DNA of 57,148 bases from Rhodobacterales bacterium (lineage in GTDB: Bacteria > Pseudomonadota > Alphaproteobacteria > Rhodobacterales > Rhodobacteraceae), in contig JAPLPE010000042.1 in NCBI GenBank assembly GCA_026400355.1, positions 1 to 57,148 on the forward strand. The letters are read 5' to 3'. The notes under the pieces are model-generated. The model did not search any database. It was not told the origin of the DNA and worked only from the letters and a program-made list of their open reading frames with translations. Every line of letters begins with the position of its first letter. Position 1 is the first letter of the stretch. Positions 8,635 through 17,188 of this stretch are shown here, one piece after another. The translations under genes and the position numbers were made by a program.

Positions 8635-9602
8635 CCCACATCCTCCGCCGCCACGGCGGCCTTCTCGGCATGGTCGCCATCGTCCTGATCTTCTGGGCGC
8701 TCCTGCCCGAAACTTTCATGACGGCGCAGAACTGGCTCAACATCAGCCAGCAGATCGCCATGCTTCTTGTCGTCGCCGCCGTGATGACCGTCGTCATGGT
8801 CATGGGCGATTTCGACCTTTCGGTCGGCGCGATGGCCTCGCTTGCCGGTGTCCTTGCCGCTGTCCTCTTCACGCTGGGCGTCCCCGTCTGGGCCGCCCTC
8901 CTCGCCGCGCTTGCCGTGGGCCTTCTCGGCGGTCTCATCAACGGCGTGCTGGTCAGCCTGGTCGGCATCCTGCCCTTCGTTGCCACCCTTGCCACGCTCA
9001 CGATCTACAGCGGGCTCGCCTTTCTGGTCAGCGACGGCCGCACCATCTTTGGCCGCGACATCCCCGAAGGTTTCGGCAACTTCGCCCGGGGCGGCATCCC
9101 GCTCTGGACGGTGGATGAACGCACCACCGTCTTCCCGAACCTGACACTGGTCGCCATCGCCGTCACGCTCCTGATCTGGATCGTACTGGAACAGACGACC
9201 TATGGCCGTCGCCTTTATGCCATCGGCGGCAACCGTGACGCCGCCCGACTGGCCGGTGTCCGCGTCAGCGCACTCCGCCTCTCGGCCTTTGCCTTTACCG
9301 GGGTCGGCGCGGCACTCGCCGGTCTCATGTATGCCTCGCGCGTGGCCTCAGCCAACCCGACGCAGGGCGACGGGCTGATGCTGACCGCCATCGCCGCTGT
9401 CTTCCTCGGCATGACCCTCACCGAAAATGGCCAGCCCCGGGTGCTGGCAACACTCGCAGGCGTCGTCGTCCTTGGCGTCCTCGACAACGGTCTGACCCAG
9501 CTTGCCGTGAACTCCTACGTCCGCGAGGTGCTGATCGGCCTCATCATCGTCGCCGCGGTCGGCACCAGCGCCCTTGGCCGTCGCGCCATCACCGGCCGCT
9601 GA
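8631..9602 (+). CDS. Sugar ABC transporter permease (RbsC family)
   Basis: A 323-residue inner-membrane permease of the ribose/xylose importer type, with about eight to ten hydrophobic helices and the conserved AIGGNRDAARLAGVRV segment near residue 200 that contacts the ATPase. The short charged N-terminus is followed at once by a membrane helix. The start overlaps the ATPase stop by four bases. Only one permease gene is present, so it presumably acts as a homodimer with the fused ATPase. It is followed by 215 bases that contain a set of 11-bp-spaced repeats. Confidence 0.9.
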   Translation: MTHILRRHGGLLGMVAIVLIFWALLPETFMTAQNWLNISQQIAMLLVVAAVMTVVMVMGDFDLSVGAMASLAGVLAAVLFTLGVPVWAALLAALAVGLLGGLINGVLVSLVGILPFVATLATLTIYSGLAFLVSDGRTIFGRDIPEGFGNFARGGIPLWTVDERTTVFPNLTLVAIAVTLLIWIVLEQTTYGRRLYAIGGNRDAARLAGVRVSALRLSAFAFTGVGAALAGLMYASRVASANPTQGDGLMLTAIAAVFLGMTLTENGQPRVLATLAGVVVLGVLDNGLTQLAVNSYVREVLIGLIIVAAVGTSALGRRAITGR

Positions 9603-9717
9603 CCACCATCGAGGTCGCGCGTCGCGCGCGCCCACACGATTCGCCCCGCTGCCCGAAACAGACCTTACCAAATACTCACACGACAGACCGGCCCTGCAAC
9701 ACCCGGGAATCCGCCCG

Positions 9718-9770
9718 AATACCGAAACAAATACCGACGCAATACCGACGTGATACCGACGCAATACCGA
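9718..9770. repeat. Five AATACCGA repeats at 11-12-bp spacing
   Basis: AATACCGA or GATACCGA occurs at 9718, 9730, 9741, 9752 and 9763, so successive copies start 12, 11, 11 and 11 bases apart and face one side of the helix. The extended unit is ATACCGACG. The array lies between the permease stop and the convergent kinase stop. A further AATACCGAC is at 241-249. The function is unknown; a regulator-binding array is possible, but the position between two gene ends is odd for that. Confidence 0.7.
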
Positions 9771-9817
9771 AACCCGGTTTTCGCCAGAATCAACGCGTTA
9801 ACACCTGATTCGGGCCC

Positions 9818-10768
9818 TCAGCCCGCCCAGGCCCGCGTCGCCGACCCCACCCGGGCAATCCAGCCCGCATCCGGTGCCCAACCTGCCGCCTCTGCCGCCA
9901 GCCAAAGCCCCCCGCCCAGCGCATCCAGCCGCGCCGGCACCGGTCCGCGCCCCAGCCCGTCCGAGACCCCGGCGACCATAGCCGCGCTCCGGAACACCGA
10001 TCCCGCGTGACACCAATCATACCCTTCGGTCAGCCCCGCCTGCGCCGCCGCAGACCGCACCAGCCAGACAAGATGCCCGGCCGCCCGCGTCATGATCGCA
10101 CTGGCCACCGGATCACCTGCCACGGCAAGCGCATCCACATGCCGCGCCACCCCGGCAATCGACGCCCGGGGCAAAGGCTTTGACATGATCCAGTTCAGCG
10201 GCGCAAAGGGATCAGCCCCCGCATCCAGCCCCATGAGTTCCAACAAGGCATCCGCAAAAGCCCGGTCCCCCGTCCGTCCGTCCAGCGTGCGGGACACCTG
10301 CGTCAGCGCCCGCCGCCCGATCCAGAATGCGCTCCCTTCATCCCCGAACAGATCACCCCAGCCCCCCACGCGGTGCAGGCCCTTTGGCCCCATCGCCATT
10401 GCCATCGACCCCGTCCCGGCCAGTATCAACACCCCCGGTGCCCCGGCAAAGGCCCCGTGATAGGCCAAAGCCACATCATTCATGACTTCCACCCCTTCGG
10501 AGAGGACCGAGCCCACCAGCGCCAGCATCGCCGCGTCATGGTGCGGCACCTCGCCAAACCCCGGCAGGCCCAAAGTGACCCGCACAAGGCCCCGCGCCCG
10601 CGCCATCACCTGCCCCAGCGCCGCAGTCAGGACCACTTCCCAGCCATCGCCGTCCTGCGGATTGCACCCGGCCAAACTGGGCAGCGCGATGATATTGCCC
10701 CGTCGGTCAGCCAAGGCCGCCGCCGTCTTGGTTCCGCCGCCGTCGATGGCCGCGATCAGTTCTGTCAT
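9818..10768 (-). CDS. BadF/BadG/BcrA/BcrD-family ATPase, probable N-acetylglucosamine-type kinase
   Basis: A 316-residue actin-fold kinase. The phosphate-1 loop AIDGGGTKTA is at residues 6-15, the phosphate-2 region ILAGTGSMAMA near 128 and WGDLFGDEGSAFWIG near 150, all typical of the N-acetylglucosamine kinase branch of the BadF family. The start at 10768 is chosen because the DGGGTKT loop should lie at the very N-terminus; the open frame extends 39 codons further upstream without matching the family. It is convergent with the sugar importer. Together with the FGGY kinase at 4242 it gives this importer two unrelated kinase neighbours. Substrate inferred only. Confidence 0.78.
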   Translation of the reverse strand: MTELIAAIDGGGTKTAAALADRRGNIIALPSLAGCNPQDGDGWEVVLTAALGQVMARARGLVRVTLGLPGFGEVPHHDAAMLALVGSVLSEGVEVMNDVALAYHGAFAGAPGVLILAGTGSMAMAMGPKGLHRVGGWGDLFGDEGSAFWIGRRALTQVSRTLDGRTGDRAFADALLELMGLDAGADPFAPLNWIMSKPLPRASIAGVARHVDALAVAGDPVASAIMTRAAGHLVWLVRSAAAQAGLTEGYDWCHAGSVFRSAAMVAGVSDGLGRGPVPARLDALGGGLWLAAEAAGWAPDAGWIARVGSATRAWAG

Positions 10769-10796
10769 GGACCCGTCCCCGCCTTTGCGGCAAACC

Positions 10797-12068
10797 TTAG
10801 CGGGCTTGATCCCCCGGCTCAACCTGACCCGGCAATTCTCCGGTTTCCGGCCTGATGTCATAGGGTTTGACCAGCGCCCAGACATGCGCAGGGATCATCG
10901 ACTTCATACGGCGCGGCATTGCCCGGCGCAGGTGCAACACCGTCTCGACCGCCTTCATCTCGACCCGCGTCCGCGCAAACTCCAGCCCCTTGGGGCCCAC
11001 GCGCGGCATCAGCCAGCCCATCACCGGCCGCATCCAGTCCGGCATCGCCCGCAGCGGCAACCCGCCCGCCGCCCGCGCCACATTGCCCGCAAAGCCCTTC
11101 ACCGGCCCCGCTCGCCTGCCCTTGCTCCCAGGGGCCGACACGCGAAGCTCGGACCCAAGAAGCCCCAGCAACTCCTCGCCTCGTTGATTGCGGACGATCA
11201 GCCACTGCTCCCCCTGACCGCCCATATAGCCCACCGTGATATCGGCCAGCACATTGGTGTAGTCCACACAAGTCCGGCAGGTCAGCGGAAAGAAGTCCGA
11301 CGGCAGCTTGGAAATCGGCAGTTGCAGGAAAGGGATCAGCTTGACCCGCCCGTCCGTGAACCGCAGTTCGACGCGGTAATCAGCACGAAACTCAAGATAG
11401 GTTATCGTGTCCGGGTCATCTGCCAGCAGGGCCAGAAAATCGTGAAACTTTTCTGTGGTGGTGTTGTCCGAACACGGTGTCCCGATCACAAAGAGCCGCT
11501 CGAACCCCAGTTCCGCCTCGATCGCCCGCAGCGCATAGACCTGACAGGGTATCCCGATGATCCCGATCCGCTTGAACCCCTGCGCCTTGGCCGGCTCCAA
11601 CAGCGCCAGCAGTGGCGCATATCCCATCCGCATGCCCCTGCAGGCGGCCATGTCGGCGGCCTTGGTCACCATCACCGGCACGGGTTTCCAGCGGTCATCC
11701 GGGTCCGGCGCCATCGTCAGGATCGCATCCACCGCCCCGGTCTCAAGCAAGCGTTCGGCGATACCCGTCGTTATCCCGGTCCACTGCGCCCCTTCGCTCG
11801 GGCGTAGCATGGACGCCCGCACCATGCGGCGGAACGGCCCGAAATGCGTCTCGTCCATCCGTCCCGGATCACGGGCGCGGCCGTGGACTCGCGCCTCCAT
11901 CGCCGGATAATCGGGCTTGATGAACTGGCAGGCCTTCCCGCACCGCCCCGGGTCGCTGGAGCGAGAGATGCCGCAGTCCGTACACATGTCGCGGAACGGC
12001 GCAGGCCCGGTCAGACGCGGCAGCGGCTCAACGGGTGTCCGAGCATGAAGGAAAGGGTGTTCGGTCAC
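10797..12068 (-). CDS. bciB: 3,8-divinyl (proto)chlorophyllide 8-vinyl reductase, BciB type (F420 hydrogenase beta-subunit family)
   Basis: BciB is an iron-sulfur flavoprotein that reduces the C8-vinyl group of divinyl chlorophyllide in (bacterio)chlorophyll synthesis. The 423-residue protein has the cluster-binding cysteine segment MCTDCGISRSSDPGRCGKAC (28-47), GIPCQ and GTPCSDN in the middle, and CRTCVDYTNVLADITVGYMG, which closely follows the cyanobacterial BciB pattern. The C-terminal VGPKGLEFAR segment also fits BciB rather than a hydrogenase subunit. No other photosynthesis gene is in the window, and the neighbours are sugar and channel genes. Alternatively it may be an uncharacterised F420/flavin reductase of the same family. 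Confidence 0.75.
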   Translation of the reverse strand: MTEHPFLHARTPVEPLPRLTGPAPFRDMCTDCGISRSSDPGRCGKACQFIKPDYPAMEARVHGRARDPGRMDETHFGPFRRMVRASMLRPSEGAQWTGITTGIAERLLETGAVDAILTMAPDPDDRWKPVPVMVTKAADMAACRGMRMGYAPLLALLEPAKAQGFKRIGIIGIPCQVYALRAIEAELGFERLFVIGTPCSDNTTTEKFHDFLALLADDPDTITYLEFRADYRVELRFTDGRVKLIPFLQLPISKLPSDFFPLTCRTCVDYTNVLADITVGYMGGQGEQWLIVRNQRGEELLGLLGSELRVSAPGSKGRRAGPVKGFAGNVARAAGGLPLRAMPDWMRPVMGWLMPRVGPKGLEFARTRVEMKAVETVLHLRRAMPRRMKSMIPAHVWALVKPYDIRPETGELPGQVEPGDQAR

Positions 12069-12179
12069 GGCAATCCTGTCGGTCTGGTCACGCAGGTGAC
12101 GCTAATCGGACAAGACAAACTGTCAAGTCAAGTTGACAGTTTTCAATGCGCTTTCCGCATTTGCCGGCCCGGACCGCGC

Positions 12180-12671
12180 TTACCTTGGCCTGTCGTGGCC
12201 CACCCCCGACGCCCGATCACTGTCGAACCTGCCAAGGCTGGTCATTATGCTCACAAGCACGCTTCCCGTCCAACCGAAGGTGAAAAGCCCGCCCATGGCG
12301 ATGATCGGGCCGAACAGTCGCCATTTGTCGGGGATCGTCACGTCGCCGGACCCGATCGTCGTATAGCAGCCAAGCACAAAGTAATAACTGTCCCGCAGGT
12401 TCGGAATGATTCCCGAAAGCCAGATCGGTGCCGACACCACAAGCGTTTCGAGAAGGTGAATGGTCGCAAGGGACGCAATGACCCGGGCCAGAATCAGATC
12501 CATCCGGATATGGCTCGACATGGGGGAAAGCGAGGCAAGGGAACGGTTGAACGAAAGGTTCACCATCCGCAGGCCGGTGCCATGAATGAAGATGATCAGG
12601 ACAAGGCCAAGAACGCCGATGCCTACTTCAAAGAATTGCCCCTGATCGGGCAGGCCGTCCGGACTAACCAT
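12180..12671 (-). CDS. Small ion-channel-like membrane protein with an unusual filter
   Basis: A 163-residue inner-membrane protein. Hydrophobic helices lie near residues 12-33 and 64-88 and again after the pore, from about 118. Between the last two is YTTIGSGDV, which resembles the potassium-channel selectivity filter TTIGYGD but has serine where the aromatic residue should be. The general two-helix pore layout fits the ion-channel 2 family. The start at 12671 is chosen because CCGGAG lies six bases before that ATG. Ion selectivity is uncertain. It lies between bciB and a porin-like gene on the same strand, with gaps over 100 bp. Confidence 0.65.
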   Translation of the reverse strand: MVSPDGLPDQGQFFEVGIGVLGLVLIIFIHGTGLRMVNLSFNRSLASLSPMSSHIRMDLILARVIASLATIHLLETLVVSAPIWLSGIIPNLRDSYYFVLGCYTTIGSGDVTIPDKWRLFGPIIAMGGLFTFGWTGSVLVSIMTSLGRFDSDRASGVGHDRPR

Positions 12672-12827
12672 CATTATCTCCGGTTTGGATTCGGAACCGC
12701 TCTGCCTGGTCGGAAACGTGAACGGCGCAGGTGGCCAAACCCTGGGCACAGGCCCCGTCAACTGGCAGGAGGTTACAGCAAAGTCAGGTCAGCCGGGCCG
12801 ATGTTCCGGCCCGGCATGCCGGAAAGG

Positions 12828-13565
12828 TCAGAACGTGTACGAAACGGCGAACACGGCACCTTCCAGGTCAAGCGACACATCGCGCCCCTTGATGTCACGG
12901 CTGATATTCATGAACCGGTAACCCAGTTGCGTGGACCAGGCAGGGCTGAAAGCATATTCGACACCGGCATAAACCTGCCACGTCGTACCCGTATCCGACG
13001 TTCCGCCATAGTCGGCAAAGCTTTGCAGCGAAAAGCGGTCGGTGAACGGGATAGCAACCTTTGCCGCGATCAGCGGGTCGGTCCATGTATCGTCAAGCGT
13101 GAAGTTTTCGTCAGGCAGAAGAGCGCCCGCGACGGCCACATCCAGACCAAGGTTGAAGTTCCGGAAACCGGCACCCAGATCGACGTTCAGACCATTGTTC
13201 CCATACACACGGTAAAGCGCATAGCCACTGAACGCGCTCAGATCTTCCGAGACCGTCGCACTTTCATACAGTGCACCAATCGGCGCAGGACTGGTGGACG
13301 CGAGGCTCGCGTACATCAGGTCGCCCGCAAAGGTCCATTTGTCACGCGTTGCGGAAAAGGTCCCCATGAAAGCCATGTCGAGACTGTCAAGAAGATCTGA
13401 CCCGCTCTTGGGCCCGACCTCAACCGTGCCGAAGTTAAGCGTCTCGATTTCCGCAGAAAGACCGGGAACCCACGCATAGATCGTGGCCTTGTAGGTCCAG
13501 TCCGCGCTTTGCGCCATGGCGGCCCCGGGCAAAACCAGAGCAAGAACTGCAAGCGACGTCTTCAT
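12828..13565 (-). CDS. Outer-membrane beta-barrel protein
   Basis: A 245-residue protein with a clean signal peptide (residues 1-19, ending PGAAMA) and a mature part of alternating polar/hydrophobic strands ending in SYTF. The terminal phenylalanine is the BAM recognition signal of outer-membrane barrels. Segments such as WQVYAGVEYAFSPAWSTQLGYRFMNI look like paired membrane strands of a small 8- to 10-stranded barrel. Start at 13565 chosen at the signal peptide. No specific family is recognised. It is divergent from the DUF3300 gene across 520 bases. Confidence 0.75.
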   Translation of the reverse strand: MKTSLAVLALVLPGAAMAQSADWTYKATIYAWVPGLSAEIETLNFGTVEVGPKSGSDLLDSLDMAFMGTFSATRDKWTFAGDLMYASLASTSPAPIGALYESATVSEDLSAFSGYALYRVYGNNGLNVDLGAGFRNFNLGLDVAVAGALLPDENFTLDDTWTDPLIAAKVAIPFTDRFSLQSFADYGGTSDTGTTWQVYAGVEYAFSPAWSTQLGYRFMNISRDIKGRDVSLDLEGAVFAVSYTF

Positions 13566-14085
13566 AATCTTCCTTCCGACAAACATGATTGGAACATGAT
13601 ACCACCTGGCGAAAACTGCAACGAGAGTGAGGTCCAAAAGAAGATTGCAAGTGAGAACATAACCACACAGTGACACTGACCGCAAGAAATGCATCGGGCC
13701 GTTCCCGGAGAATCGCGGCATCTGGTAAAGATGGAAGACGGTGCGGTCTGCACCCGCGGCCGTTTCGGTCCTGCGGCAATTCAGACGGCTTGCCGGGGGC
13801 TACAAGGGAAGTTTCTGCAAGGAACACGCTGTTGGCGCATCCGCCTGATTGATCCGATGATGATGAGCAGACCACTGGATGCGCCAGATTTGAGCTTTTC
13901 GGCGATGAAACATCTCTTCCACCCGGCAAAACACATCAATACGTTCTTGTCTCCGGAAGTCGACCATGCGTGACTGAGATCATGATCGGGGGTGTGTCGG
14001 CTCTTGTCGGTCAACGACATCGGTCGGCCGCTGAGGTCAGGAGAGTTTCACGGCAGGACGTACCAGTCCTGCGGAGGTGTTGGAA
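13566..14085. other. 520-bp divergent intergenic region
   Basis: Should hold promoters for both the barrel gene and the DUF3300 gene. I see a perfect GATCATGATC palindrome (13979-13988) and a 6-bp hairpin CAGGAC/GTCCTG (14054-14059 with 14066-14071) touching the DUF3300 ribosome-binding site. A short plus-strand open frame near 13857-13973 has no ribosome-binding site and is not called. Nothing else is supported. Confidence 0.5.
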
Positions 14086-15711
14086 ATGATAATGCGTTCA
14101 TCGCGAATCCCTTTGGCCATTCTGCTGGCGTCGAATCTGGCCGCGACAGGACTTGTTGCGCAGACCCTTGTCGGGGACGGGACAGTTCCTTGTGGCGGGA
14201 CCTATGTCGTGGTGCCCGGCGACACCCTCAGCGTCCTGTCACAGCGGGCCTATGGGACATCTCGTTTCTACACCAGCATCCTTGACGCAAACGCGGCCCT
14301 TTTGGGTGGCCGCGCAGACCGCCTTGGTGTCGGCATGTCAATTGCCATTCCCTGTCTTGACGCATCCGGGCAGGTGGTGACAAGCACGGTCGACATTCAA
14401 TCCGCCATCAATGCCGAAGGCCCACTGACCGATAAACAGCTTGAAGCGCTTTTCGGCCCCGTGGCCCTGTTTCCCGACCCTGTGCTGACGCCGATCCTTC
14501 TTTCCGTGACCATGCCGCTTGATGTGGTCAAGGCCGGCCGGTTTGTCGAGGATTCAGCAGGCCTCTCGGCTCAGGAACGTGCCGCCGCCGCCAGTGACCA
14601 GAATTGGGACCCCGCCCTGCGCGAACTCGCCGCCGGGTATCCCGAGCTTGTGACAAGGATGAGCGATCACATCGACTGGACCGAACAGGCCGGCGAGGCC
14701 GTGCTTGTCCAGACCGACGATGTCCTTGACACGATCCAGAGGCTCCGGTCCAAGGCGATGGACAACGGCTACCTTGTTGATAACGAAGCGCAAACCATTC
14801 AGGTTACGAACAACACGATCAACATCGCCCCGGCCACGCCCGGTGTCGTCTATGTCCCGACTTATGATCCTCAGGTGATCTACACGACCCCGGTCAGCAC
14901 GATGCCAGCCTACTATTATGACGACGACTTCTACCGCTACAACAACAACTGGAATGACGCACTTGTCGGCGGCGCCATCTTTCTGGGCAGCGCCGTCATT
15001 CTGGACGAGATCTTTGACGACAACGACTGGAACGATATCGGCGGCTGGGGCGGCGATGATGTGTCGATCGATTGGGACCGTGGCGATATCAACATAGAAC
15101 GTGGTGACGTCACCATTGGCGGCGGTGACCGTGTGAACGTATCGGGGGGTGACCGCATTACGATCGGCGGTGACAGGACCGATATCACCAACATCGACCG
15201 GACGAACATCGGGAACGGCGACCGGACAACCATCGACCGCACCAACATCGGAAACGGCGACAGGACCAACATCGCGAACGGTGACCGCAGAGACATCGAC
15301 CGCACCATCCGCAACGCGAGCGACGACGCCAGCCGCGAAGCCGCCCGGCAGCGGATCGAATCGCGCCAGGCCACCGGCGGTGACGTGGCCCGGCTTCCCG
15401 CGACCCTTCCCGCCGACCGCACACCGCGTGCTGAAACGCGCCCGACGGCCGGGACCCTTGACCGCCCCACAACGGGAACACGCGACCGCCCCTCTGACAG
15501 GCAAGTGCCTGCGACCCGTCCGGCAACAACCCATAGGGACACGCCCGTATCGCGGCCGACCCAGACACAACGTCCCGCCGCACAATCAACCCAAAGAACC
15601 CGCACGCCAGCCCATCATGACAACGTGTTCTCTCCTTCATCACGGTCCGTGTCGCCTCAGGCGATCGAACGCGGACGCCAAAGCACCCGAAACCTCCAGG
15701 GGACGAGATAG
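14086..15711 (+). CDS. DUF3300 protein with LysM-like N-terminus and Gly-Asp-Arg repeats
   Basis: A 541-residue exported protein. It has a signal peptide (1-26), then a LysM-like segment (VVVPGDTLSVLSQRAYG, about 45-61, ending LDANAAL), which may bind peptidoglycan, then the DUF3300 core (QLEALFGPVALFPDPVLTPI about 122-141; WDPALRELAAGYPELV about 180; VVYVPTYDPQVIY about 256). Residues about 331-407 are short repeats around GDRxxI, followed by a low-complexity Thr/Arg/Pro tail. GGAGG lies eight bases before this ATG. It is directly followed, after three bases, by a DUF2950 gene, the usual partner. Function of the pair is unknown; an envelope role is likely. Confidence 0.82.
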   Translation: MIMRSSRIPLAILLASNLAATGLVAQTLVGDGTVPCGGTYVVVPGDTLSVLSQRAYGTSRFYTSILDANAALLGGRADRLGVGMSIAIPCLDASGQVVTSTVDIQSAINAEGPLTDKQLEALFGPVALFPDPVLTPILLSVTMPLDVVKAGRFVEDSAGLSAQERAAAASDQNWDPALRELAAGYPELVTRMSDHIDWTEQAGEAVLVQTDDVLDTIQRLRSKAMDNGYLVDNEAQTIQVTNNTINIAPATPGVVYVPTYDPQVIYTTPVSTMPAYYYDDDFYRYNNNWNDALVGGAIFLGSAVILDEIFDDNDWNDIGGWGGDDVSIDWDRGDINIERGDVTIGGGDRVNVSGGDRITIGGDRTDITNIDRTNIGNGDRTTIDRTNIGNGDRTNIANGDRRDIDRTIRNASDDASREAARQRIESRQATGGDVARLPATLPADRTPRAETRPTAGTLDRPTTGTRDRPSDRQVPATRPATTHRDTPVSRPTQTQRPAAQSTQRTRTPAHHDNVFSPSSRSVSPQAIERGRQSTRNLQGTR

Positions 15712-15714
15712 GCC

Positions 15715-16632
15715 ATGTTTGACAGGAAACTCATCGCCGTTCTGGCCGTGATCGCATCTGCCGGTCCTGCACTTTCAGACCCGGCCCGGTTCGATACGCC
15801 CGATGCCGCCGTGCAGGCCGTGCTGACCGCCCTCGAAAACCGGGACAAGGCGACGATCCTCAGCATCTTCGGACCCGAGAACCAGGACATCCTGACGACC
15901 GGCGATGCCGAACAGGACAAAGAGATCTGGGGCGGCTTCTACGCCGACGCGCAGGACTTCAACGACGTCGTGGTGGACCCGCCGGGGCTTGCCACCCTTT
16001 ACTTCGGACTCGACCGCGCCTCCTTCCCCTTTACGCTCGTTCTGGCGGACGGCACGTGGAGTTTTGACGGCGAAGGCGCGCGGGAAGAACTCCGGCTCAG
16101 GCGGATCGGGCGCAATGAACTGGCCGTGATCGGTATTCTGGGGCGCGCCTCGGAAATCCAGGCCGAATACCGCAGCGTGGACCACGACGGCGACGGCGTC
16201 ATGGAATACGCCTCATCTCTGCTGAGCACCTCCGGCAAGCGAGACGGCCTCTACTGGCCCGACGAACCAGGAACCGAGCCAAGCCCCTACAACGAGACGA
16301 TCGCACGGGCCAGTTTCACGGGCTTCAATCTGGATGGCGTGAATCTCGAACCCGAACCGCTCGAGGGCTACTATTTCCTGATCCTGCAAAGTCAGGGCCC
16401 GGCCGCTCCTGGCGGCGCCTACAGCTACATGGTCGGGGGCAACATGGTCGCGGGCTACGCCGTCGCCGCCTTTCCGGCGGTCTACGGCGATACCGGCGTG
16501 ATGAGCTTCATAGTGGGCGAGGGCGGTATCGTCTATCAGGCCGACCTTGGCGGAAACACCCTGACCGCAGCCTCAGCCATAACGATTTTCAATCCTGACG
16601 AACGATGGGCACCTGTTGATCTGGACGAATGA
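15715..16632 (+). CDS. DUF2950 secreted protein
   Basis: A 305-residue protein with a signal peptide (1-21, ending GPALS). The DUF2950 family is recognised by the opening FDTPDAAVQAVLTALENRDK, the GRNELAVIGILGRASEIQAEYRSVDHDGDG region (cut here across residues about 122-160), the GYYFLILQSQGPAAPGG segment and the C-terminal YGDTGVMSFIVGEGGIVYQADLG. It starts three bases after the DUF3300 stop, so the two are co-transcribed and probably work together. No enzymatic residues are known. What follows is an IS graveyard. Confidence 0.85.
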   Translation: MFDRKLIAVLAVIASAGPALSDPARFDTPDAAVQAVLTALENRDKATILSIFGPENQDILTTGDAEQDKEIWGGFYADAQDFNDVVVDPPGLATLYFGLDRASFPFTLVLADGTWSFDGEGAREELRLRRIGRNELAVIGILGRASEIQAEYRSVDHDGDGVMEYASSLLSTSGKRDGLYWPDEPGTEPSPYNETIARASFTGFNLDGVNLEPEPLEGYYFLILQSQGPAAPGGAYSYMVGGNMVAGYAVAAFPAVYGDTGVMSFIVGEGGIVYQADLGGNTLTAASAITIFNPDERWAPVDLDE

Positions 16633-17039
16633 TGAGGGAAAGCACAACACAGGCAGATTGTTCCAACGGCTCAGGCTGACCTGGGTCGGATGTGAATGAC
16701 CAGGTCTCGGCGCCGATCCGTTGTCCGGGCGAGAGGCGGCGCAAGGGTCTTGTTTAGAGTGTGTACTCGAGAATTGCACATAGCCGTCCTTCATGCCGCT
16801 CCATAAACCTGACGTCGGCAACACCGCCCGAACATTGTCAGATACAACAACACGGGGGTTAACCCGATGGGTGTGGCACAGAGAGACCATGCGGTCGTAA
16901 TGGGTCAAATCGCCACAACGCTTGCGGCAGCGTGGTCATCACGAAGCCCTGCTGTCGACGAGTGGGCGACGCTGACTCTGCAATGCCCCGAGCGACCATG
17001 ATGACACGCGGTCAAGGATGACGCCGGAGAGCACGTCGA
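16633..17039. other. Gap with no recognised gene
   Basis: About 400 bases between the DUF2950 gene and the first IS remnant. An open minus-strand frame continues to 16905 but has no protein-like match I recognise beyond the IS21 fragment. It probably consists of old mobile-element debris, which I cannot assign. Confidence 0.4.
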
Positions 17040-17149
17040 CCCGTATCGAACTCTTCGGGAAAGTCCTGCTCCGGCAAGGGAGCGGCTTGGTCCAAGGCGT
17101 TGAACTTGCGCTCGATCAGCGGAAGATACCGGACCGGAGAGAAGATCAT
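17040..17149 (-). pseudogene. IS21-family transposase (istA) remnant, C-terminal fragment
   Basis: On the minus strand this reads FSPVRYLPLIERKFNALDQ (17143 downward), then AAPLPEQDFPEEFDT, which matches the C-terminal region of IS21 IstA transposases (consensus VRYLPLIE.K..ALDQAAPL...LPEEF.TLRR). The frame breaks shortly after. There is no istB and no intact end. It abuts an IS481 fragment on the same strand. Confidence 0.55.
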
Positions 17150-17188
17150 GTCCCCGCGGCCGCAGCAGCGCGGGTGTGTGGCAGAGCC

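Noticed and set aside
9718-9770. CRISPR array
   Set aside because: Units are 8-11 bases without spacers of 30 bases, and no cas genes are near.
11844-13400. A 518-codon plus-strand frame
   Set aside because: It runs across three minus-strand genes with different functions and has no protein-like segments.
13857-13973. Small plus-strand frame in the divergent region
   Set aside because: No ribosome-binding site and no recognisable homologue.
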